Shown here: in pieces, positions 23,347 through 28,832 of the stretch
How positions within the stretch are numbered: position 1 is the first letter of the stretch
Layout of the letters: every line of letters starts with the position of its first letter
Origin: JAZDJP01 sp043803805
GTDB lineage: Bacteria; Planctomycetota; JAZDJP01
Length of the DNA stretch: 28,832 nt
Assembly (NCBI GenBank): GCA_043803805.1
Contig: JAZDJP010000044.1
Coordinates: forward strand, 1-28,832
Direction: 5' to 3'
Made by a program: the position numbers and the translations under genes
Notes under the pieces: generated by a model
Told to the model about the DNA's origin: nothing
The model's database searches: none
What the model saw: the letters and a program-made list of their open reading frames with translations, nothing else

Positions 23347-24284
23347 CCGGCTCCCCCGCCATCCGCCTCCGGGGCATCGTGCGCGCATTCGGCGCCATCC
23401 GCGCCGTCGCCAATCTTGACCTCGACGTGGCGCGGGGGGAACTTTTCGCCCTGGTGGGCCCGGATGGCGCGGGGAAAAGCACCACCCTCCGGATTCTCAC
23501 GGGACTCCTCCGGCCCGATGCCGGGGATGGGACGATTCTCGGACATGACATCCGCCGGGAGGCCGCCGCCGTGAAACGCCGGATCGGGTATCTCTCCCAG
23601 GCGTTCACCCTTTACGGGGATCTCTCCGTGGACGAAAATCTCGAATTCTTCGCCGAACTCCACGGGGTGAAAAATTTTCACGACCGGCGGAAACGCCTTC
23701 TCGAGGCCACCCACCTCGCGGAATTCCGGGACCGTCTCGCCGGAAACCTCTCCGGCGGCATGAAGAAGAAGCTGGCCCTCGCCTCGGCCCTCGTCCACAC
23801 GCCGGATCTCATCCTTCTCGACGAACCCACCACCGGCGTGGACCCCGTCTCCCGCGGCGAATTCTGGGATCTTTTGAGCGGAATCCTGGAGGAGGGCATT
23901 ACGGTGCTTCTCACCACCCCCTACCTGGACGAGGCCGCGCGATGCCACCGCATCGGGCTCATGCACCGCGGCCGGGTGATGCTCGCGGGAACACCGGAGG
24001 AAATCGTCGCGGCCATGCCCGGACGGATGCACGACATCCGGTGCGCCCGCCCGGCGGAGGCCGCGCAGGAATTGCAGACGGATTATCCCCCCGCCCGCCT
24101 CGTGCCGCGCGGGGAGGTCCTGCGCCTCTGGTCGCCGGACGGAAGCGGGGAACCGGACCGGATGATTCGCCGTCTCGAGGCCTCCGGACGGGGACCGGCG
24201 GAGGCCCGCGAATCGGAAGCCTCGCTCGAAGACGCCTTCGTCGCGCTGCTCACCCATGCCGCGGACATACCGGGAGAATCCTGA
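23343..24284 (+). CDS. ABC exporter ATPase 1 (YbhF N-half-like)
   Basis: The 313-residue nucleotide-binding subunit has Walker A GPDGAGKST (39-47), Q-loop in GYLSQAFTLY, signature LSGGM (about 137) and Walker B LILLDEPTTGVDP. The switch His is replaced by Pro (TTPYLDEAARC). It energises an ABC-2 exporter. In E. coli YbhF the two ATPase domains are fused; here they are separate genes with the channel gene between. The H-loop loss makes its own ATP site suspect, while its intact signature should serve the partner. It overlaps the fusion-protein gene by ATGA and the next start by TGATG. Confidence 0.93.
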   Translation: MTGSPAIRLRGIVRAFGAIRAVANLDLDVARGELFALVGPDGAGKSTTLRILTGLLRPDAGDGTILGHDIRREAAAVKRRIGYLSQAFTLYGDLSVDENLEFFAELHGVKNFHDRRKRLLEATHLAEFRDRLAGNLSGGMKKKLALASALVHTPDLILLDEPTTGVDPVSRGEFWDLLSGILEEGITVLLTTPYLDEAARCHRIGLMHRGRVMLAGTPEEIVAAMPGRMHDIRCARPAEAAQELQTDYPPARLVPRGEVLRLWSPDGSGEPDRMIRRLEASGRGPAEARESEASLEDAFVALLTHAADIPGES

Positions 24285-25756
24285 TGCGAATCTACCCCAA
24301 CCCGGACGAACCGAAACCAAACAGGATCGAATCCTCAATGCCGCTCATGGTGAGCCCGTCGAACCATGAGCAGCGCCCTGGCTCATCCTTCGACTGGCTC
24401 AGGATGAGCGGATTGATCCCGTTGCGAACGGCATTATATTTCCTCGCCGTATCGTTATCGGGAATCCCGGCCCTGGGCGCGGAAAATCCCCCGCCCGATC
24501 CCGTCCTGGTGACACCGGAGGAAACGACGGCCGACGCCATCCGGCACAGTCCGACCTTGAAGGCCGCCGGCGAAACCGTGGGCGCCGCCGCCGCCCGCAC
24601 CGCCCAGGGGAATGCCGCGGGATACCCCGTGATCACCGTGGAGGCCCGCGCCCTGCACTACGAAAACCTGGAGGATTCCTCCCTCGGCCCCGGTGTGTTC
24701 ATCCCCGCCATCGAGAACCGTTACCAGGGCGCCGTCACGCTCACACAGCCCCTCTTCACGGGCGGACGGATTTCGGGCGACCGGCGAAGCGCCTCCCTTC
24801 TCGAAGAGGCCTCCCGGCACCGCCGGACGGCCGCGGCGTCGGATGTCGCGCTCGGGGCGCTGGCCGCCTACTGGAACTGGTCGAAGGCGTTTTTCGCGGT
24901 GGACTCCCTCAAGGCGGCACGGACCCGGATGGAATCGCATGGCGCCGACATGGCCCGTTTCCGCCAGAACGGCATGGCCATCGAAAACGACGTTCTCGCC
25001 ACCGACGTCAGAGTCCGGGAATCACGCCTGCGACTCGATGAGGGCATCCGCCGGGAATCGCTCACCCGCGCGCGCCTCGCGTTTCTGACCGGTCGGACAT
25101 ATCCCCCGGAAGCGGCCCCGGTCAGGCCGGAGTCGCCCGCGGGGGCGGACATCCCCCCGGAGACGGAACTCCTCCTCGCGGGACGTTCCGGACGGCCCGA
25201 GATTTCCGCCCGCCGGGCCGAGATCGAGGCGGCGGAAAATCAGACACGGGCCCGCCGCGGGGAACGGCTTCCCCAGATTTACGTCACCGCCCGCGCGGAA
25301 ACCGCCCGGCCGAATTCGCTGTTCTTTCCGCCCCGCGACCGCTGGGAGAATGACGTTTACGCCGGACTCGCCGTATCCTGGAATCTCTTCGACGGCGGAC
25401 TCGCCCGGGCGCGTGAAGAGGAGGCCCGGCGTCGGGCCGCCGAGGCGCGTCTCCGGCAGGAAACCACAAAAGAGGAAATTACGCTGACCATCCGGGAGGC
25501 CCGGATCGCCCTGGAAGACGCCCTCGGCCGCGCCTCCCTCGCGGAGGATATCCGGAAAAGCGCGGCGAGCCACGTCGAGACGGCCCGCCGGGAATGGCGG
25601 AATGGCGTCGTCCGGAACACCGAGGTGCTCGACGCCCTGGCGGCGCTGGCGGAGGCTGAACTGGCAACCCTGGGCGCCCGGGCCGACGCCGTCTACGCCC
25701 GCGCCGCGCTCGACCACGCCACGGGCCGTCTTCCGGTCCCCCGCCCCGCCCCGTAA
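24284..25756 (+). CDS. TolC-family outer-membrane channel protein
   Basis: This is 490 residues from ATG 24284, which overlaps the ATPase stop (TGATG) and has GGAG about 8 bases upstream. Residues 1-40 are encoded by leader plus a palindromic repeat and look non-native. A normal signal peptide begins at residue 41 (MSGLIPLRT to PALGA), so ATG 24404 could be the functional start. The mature part has two outer-membrane efflux protein halves, with typical LTQPLFTGGRI and VSWNLFDGG turns and long coiled-coil helices. It forms the outer channel of the exporter. The insertion of a repeat at its 5' end is the oddity. Confidence 0.9.
   Translation: MRIYPNPDEPKPNRIESSMPLMVSPSNHEQRPGSSFDWLRMSGLIPLRTALYFLAVSLSGIPALGAENPPPDPVLVTPEETTADAIRHSPTLKAAGETVGAAAARTAQGNAAGYPVITVEARALHYENLEDSSLGPGVFIPAIENRYQGAVTLTQPLFTGGRISGDRRSASLLEEASRHRRTAAASDVALGALAAYWNWSKAFFAVDSLKAARTRMESHGADMARFRQNGMAIENDVLATDVRVRESRLRLDEGIRRESLTRARLAFLTGRTYPPEAAPVRPESPAGADIPPETELLLAGRSGRPEISARRAEIEAAENQTRARRGERLPQIYVTARAETARPNSLFFPPRDRWENDVYAGLAVSWNLFDGGLARAREEEARRRAAEARLRQETTKEEITLTIREARIALEDALGRASLAEDIRKSAASHVETARREWRNGVVRNTEVLDALAALAEAELATLGARADAVYARAALDHATGRLPVPRPAP
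24341..24411. repeat. 71-bp dispersed palindromic element
   Basis: Two 30-base arms (24341-24370 and 24382-24411) are reverse complements at 25 of 30 positions. Each arm also folds on itself: CTCATGGT (24344-24351) with ACCATGAG (24363-24370), and GCTCATCC (24381-24388) with GGATGAGC (24402-24409). The differences between arms are GG/CC swaps that keep both small stems. Translated it reads MVSPSNHEQ and FDWLRMSG, a peptide pattern known from spurious ORFs over a widespread repeat in diverse bacterial genomes (typically VSLSNHE and FDRLRMSG). Confidence 0.85.
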
Positions 25757-25774
25757 GGAGCTGTGAAACAATAA

Positions 25775-26731
25775 ATGTTCCACGCGCCGGAAACATCCCC
25801 TGACGCCTCCGCCGTCGAGACATCCGGCCTCACCCGGCGGTTCGGAAAATTCACGGCGGTGGACCACGTGACGTTCCGCGTCCGCCGCGGCGAAATTTTC
25901 GGCCTTCTCGGGCCCAACGGCGCCGGGAAATCCACCATTCTCCGGATGCTGTGCGGGCTCCTCGCCCCGACGGAGGGCGCCGCCGTTGTGGCCGGCGCCG
26001 ATATCGCGCGGGACCCCGACGGGGTCCGGCGCAACATCGGATACATGTCCCAGAAATTCAGCCTGTACCGCGACCTCTCCGTCGCGGAAAATATCGCGTT
26101 CTTCGGCGGGGTGTACGGCCTTTCCAAAACGCGCCTCGCGGAACGCGCCGCCTGGATGACTGCCATGACGGGTCTCGCCGGATTCGAGCACCGGTTGACC
26201 GGCACCCTCTCGGGAGCCGTCCAGCAACGCCTCGCGCTCGGATGCGCGGTCCTCCACGAACCCGACGTTCTGTTTTTGGACGAACCCACGAGCGGGGTGG
26301 ATCCCCTCTCCCGCCGCGAATTCTGGGCCCTCATCCGGGGGATGGCCCTCCGGGGAGTGACGGTGATGGTGACCACGCATTTCATGGACGAGGCGGAACT
26401 CTGCGACCGGATTTGTTTCATTGGCGCCGGGAAATTGATGGCCCTCGACACCCCCGCCGCCCTCAAGGGAAATGCCTCGGACGGAAACCTGTTCGAGGTG
26501 ACACCCGCCGCGATCCGGGGATCGAAGGAGGCGGCCGGCACGGTCCCCGGCGTCGTCTCGGTCTCCTGGTTCGGCAACCGCCTCCACATCCTCTGTCGGA
26601 ACGGCGCCCACTCCTCCGAATCCCTCGCGGCCGAACTCGCCCGGCGGGGAAACGCCCCCCGAAACATCCGGACGGCCCCGCCCACGCTCGAGGACGCCTT
26701 CCTGCGACTGGCCCGCGGAGAACCGTCATGA
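25775..26731 (+). CDS. ABC exporter ATPase 2 (YbhF C-half-like)
   Basis: The 318-residue subunit has Walker A GPNGAGKST (about 49-57), Q-loop GYMSQKFSLY, Walker B VLFLDEPTSGVDP and an intact switch His in VTTHFMDEA. Its signature is LSGAV rather than LSGGQ. It is the second nucleotide-binding subunit of the exporter and probably pairs with ATPase 1. AAGGAG lies 14 bases before the ATG, which is unusually far, with a 3-codon GTG ORF between. The C-terminal extension is shared with ATPase 1. It overlaps the first permease gene by ATGA. Confidence 0.93.
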   Translation: MFHAPETSPDASAVETSGLTRRFGKFTAVDHVTFRVRRGEIFGLLGPNGAGKSTILRMLCGLLAPTEGAAVVAGADIARDPDGVRRNIGYMSQKFSLYRDLSVAENIAFFGGVYGLSKTRLAERAAWMTAMTGLAGFEHRLTGTLSGAVQQRLALGCAVLHEPDVLFLDEPTSGVDPLSRREFWALIRGMALRGVTVMVTTHFMDEAELCDRICFIGAGKLMALDTPAALKGNASDGNLFEVTPAAIRGSKEAAGTVPGVVSVSWFGNRLHILCRNGAHSSESLAAELARRGNAPRNIRTAPPTLEDAFLRLARGEPS

Positions 26732-27852
26732 GACGCCTCCTCGCCGTTCTCCGAAAGGAATTCCGCCAGATCCGCCGCGATCCCCTGTCTCTGGGCATTC
26801 TCGTCCTCATCCCGGCGCTCCTGCTCATTCTCTACGGCTACGCCCTTTCGTTCGACATCCGGCACATTCGCCTAGCCGTCCTCGACAACGACCGCAGTCC
26901 CGAAAGCCGCCGGTTCCTCGACAGCGTCTTCCAGAATCCCTATTTCGCCTCCGCGGGAACGCTCCGATCGTCCGCGGAGGCGGATGGCGTTCTCCTCAAG
27001 GGGGAGGCGCGGGCGGCGCTCATCATCCCCCGCGGATACGCCGGGACGCTCATGCGCGGGGAGACGGCCCGGGTCCAGACGCTCGTGGACGGCGCCGATG
27101 CCAATACCGCCTCCACCACAACAGGATATCTCGAGGCCCTCGCGGGACGCGAGACGCGCCGCCTCCGGCGAAATGTCCCGGGGCCGGCCGGCGCCCCCGG
27201 CGGCGATCCGGGCGTGGTCCTCGAACCACGGATCTGGTTCAACCCCGACCTCGTGAGCGCGCGATTTCTCATCCCGGGACTCGTCGGCATGCTGCTCATG
27301 CTTTCGGCGGTGATCGCCACATCCTTGTCGATCGTGCGCGAAAAAGAACGGGGCACCATGGATCAATTGCGCGTGTCCCCGCTCGGCCCGACGGAATTGC
27401 TCCTGGGGAAAACGCTCCCGTACCTGCTGATATGCCTCGTCACGATGGCGGCAATCCTGGGCGCGGGAGGAATTCTCTTCGGCGTGGCGGTGAGGGGGTC
27501 TTATGTCGTCCTGGGCGGCGTGACGATGATCTTCCTGTTCGCGGCGCTCGGGATGGGCCTCTTTATTTCATCCATCACGAATTCCCAGCAGGTGGCGTTT
27601 CAGATCGCCGTCATCACATCGTTATTGCCGTCGGTCATTCTCTCCGGGCTCATTTTCCCCGTGGCGAACATGCCGGTCCCCATACGCCTCGCGACGGCGC
27701 TGGTCATCCCCCGGTATTTCATCGCCGCCCTGAGGAAAATCATCCTGAAAGGCGCGCCGATTTCCGCGTTGGGATGGGAAATCACGGGGCTTCTCGCGCT
27801 CGGCATTCTCTTCCACGGCCTGGCCGCATGGCAAAGCCGGAAGGAGGCGTGA
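26728..27852 (+). CDS. ABC-2 type permease 1 (YbhS-like)
   Basis: The 374-residue protein has an N-terminal cytoplasmic helix (LLAVLRKEFRQIRRDP), a first membrane helix at about 22-42, and a large periplasmic domain (about 45-175) with the family motif LVDGADAN. A C-terminal group of five membrane helices contains LSIVREKERGTMDQLRVSPL, which contacts the ATPase. It forms half of the inner-membrane exporter channel. The start overlaps the ATPase stop (ATGA) and its end abuts the next permease. The substrate is unknown; relatives export drugs or move lipid-like compounds. Confidence 0.93.
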   Translation: MRRLLAVLRKEFRQIRRDPLSLGILVLIPALLLILYGYALSFDIRHIRLAVLDNDRSPESRRFLDSVFQNPYFASAGTLRSSAEADGVLLKGEARAALIIPRGYAGTLMRGETARVQTLVDGADANTASTTTGYLEALAGRETRRLRRNVPGPAGAPGGDPGVVLEPRIWFNPDLVSARFLIPGLVGMLLMLSAVIATSLSIVREKERGTMDQLRVSPLGPTELLLGKTLPYLLICLVTMAAILGAGGILFGVAVRGSYVVLGGVTMIFLFAALGMGLFISSITNSQQVAFQIAVITSLLPSVILSGLIFPVANMPVPIRLATALVIPRYFIAALRKIILKGAPISALGWEITGLLALGILFHGLAAWQSRKEA

Positions 27853-28832
27853 ATGGGACGCATCCGCTGCCTCCTCGCCAAGGAAATCGCCCAGATCCGG
27901 CGGGACCGGCGGCTCTTCGGGCTCCTCGTCATGGCGCCGCTGTTCCAACTGTTCGTGATGGGTTTCGCCGCGACCACGGACATCCGGGAGATCGCCGTCG
28001 CCGTCCGCGACGACGACCGCACGCCGGCGGGCCGCGACTACATCCGTTCGATCGCCGCCTCGGGATATTTCAAAATCATCCCCCCCGCCGCGGAATCCGG
28101 CGCCGATGGCGATCTCCTGGTCGCGGGAAAGGCCGGGCTCGTCGTCGTCATCCCCGCCGGTTTTGAACGCCGCATCATCCGGGGGGAAACCGCCTCCGTA
28201 CAGGTCCTCGTGGACGGCGCCGACGCCAATTTCGCGGTCCAGGGGCTGAACTACCTCCAAAAGGCGACGCGACGATATTCAACGCGGTTCGCCCGCGAGG
28301 CGACCGGCCCCCGTCCGGCCGTCGAGGTGGAATCCCGCGCCTGGTACAACCCCGGACTCACCTCGACCCGCTACATGGTCCCCGCCCTCATGGGCGTGCT
28401 CCTCATGGTGACGACCATGATCGCGACGAGCATGTCGCTCGTGCGGGAACGGGAGGACGGGACGCTCGAGCAACTCATCGTGACGCCGCTTTCGCCGCCG
28501 GAGATCATCGCCGGGAAACTCATCCCCTTTTTCGTGATCGGAATCGTGGAGGTCTCGCTCGCGTTGCCGGTCATGACCGGCGTCTTCCGCGTGCCCCTCC
28601 GGGGAAGCATCCCCGCGCTGTACCTCCTGTCGGCGGCATTTCTGCTGTCCACCCTGGGCCTCGGGATGCTCGTCTCCAGCCTGGTTCGGACCCAGCAGCA
28701 GGCCATGCTCGCGGCGTCGTTCTTTGTGATGATGCCGTGGGTACTCCTGTCCGGATTCATATTCCCGGTGGAGAACATGCCCCCCGTCATCCGCGCGGCG
28801 ACAACCGTCATCCCCCTGAAATACTACATTAC
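27853..28832 (+). CDS. ABC-2 type permease 2 (YbhR-like), cut by window end
   Basis: The start at 27853 immediately follows the TGA of permease 1, with AGGAGG upstream. The open frame runs to the right edge (326 codons, no stop). The N-terminal LLAKEIAQIRRDRRLF, membrane helix, periplasmic domain with VLVDGADAN, SLVREREDGTLEQLIVTPL and the LSGFIFPVENMP segment near the edge match ABC-2 permeases. About 50 C-terminal residues should lie beyond the window. It is paralogous to permease 1 and should be its heterodimer partner. Confidence 0.93.
   Translation, partial: MGRIRCLLAKEIAQIRRDRRLFGLLVMAPLFQLFVMGFAATTDIREIAVAVRDDDRTPAGRDYIRSIAASGYFKIIPPAAESGADGDLLVAGKAGLVVVIPAGFERRIIRGETASVQVLVDGADANFAVQGLNYLQKATRRYSTRFAREATGPRPAVEVESRAWYNPGLTSTRYMVPALMGVLLMVTTMIATSMSLVREREDGTLEQLIVTPLSPPEIIAGKLIPFFVIGIVEVSLALPVMTGVFRVPLRGSIPALYLLSAAFLLSTLGLGMLVSSLVRTQQQAMLAASFFVMMPWVLLSGFIFPVENMPPVIRAATTVIPLKYYI

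Noticed and set aside
25022..26865. Long minus-strand frames opposite the channel and ATPase 2 genes
   Set aside because: They are shadows of clear ABC and TolC-family genes, with no ribosome site and biased composition.

Overview
The window is 28.8 kb of GC-rich (about 65% by eye) bacterial chromosome, densely coded, with many ATGA start/stop overlaps and clear Shine-Dalgarno sites. The cell is diderm: it has LptF/LptG-type permeases, lipoproteins, a TolC-like channel and a membrane-fusion protein. The mix of an FHA plus Ser/Thr-kinase-like protein, a CHASE2 adenylate cyclase, a HEAT-repeat lipoprotein, a DUF3352-like secreted protein, an NhaD-like antiporter and small cysteine-rich conserved proteins points to Planctomycetota or a nearby PVC/candidate phylum. 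That placement is inference; there is no rRNA here to confirm it.

Left part (1-5.8 kb): a fragment of a leftward ORF that may be an IS66-type transposase, an exported trypsin-like (HtrA-type, no PDZ) serine protease, a large secreted protein of unknown role, then mutS facing them. A strong hairpin terminator separates the convergent genes, and mutS has a promoter with a perfect palindrome in its spacer. Middle-left (6-10.2 kb, minus strand): an NhaD-like Na+/H+ antiporter and an M48 metalloprotease lipoprotein, followed by an orphan FliK-like/FlhB-C-like pair. A divergent FHA-pseudokinase gene (10.2-11.3 kb) is driven from inside the nhaD 5' end.

Middle (11.4-20.5 kb): two LptF/LptG-family permeases (minus), a ComF-family phosphoribosyltransferase (plus), then a compact seven-gene minus-strand cluster read from 20.5 to 14.3 kb. 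Its genes are an M20 peptidase, CHASE2 adenylate cyclase, SH3-domain exported protein, M48 lipoprotein peptidase, 66-residue cysteine protein, HEAT-repeat lipoprotein and zinc-ribbon-like protein. Several overlap by 4 bp, so they are probably co-expressed and envelope-centred.

A lower-GC membrane-protein gene of unknown family (20.6-21.4 kb) separates this from the right-hand operon (21.7 kb to the end, plus strand). That operon encodes a TetR regulator, membrane-fusion lipoprotein, ABC ATPase, TolC-like channel, second ABC ATPase and two ABC-2 permeases (the last cut by the window end). This is a complete tripartite exporter resembling the E. coli ybhGFSR/cecR arrangement, but with the two ATPase domains as separate genes flanking the outer-membrane channel gene. 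A dispersed palindromic repeat lies at the start of the channel gene, and a fragment of it lies at the start of the fusion-protein gene. The two ATPases carry complementary defects that together predict one degenerate ATP site. No tRNA, rRNA, CRISPR array or complete insertion sequence was seen.
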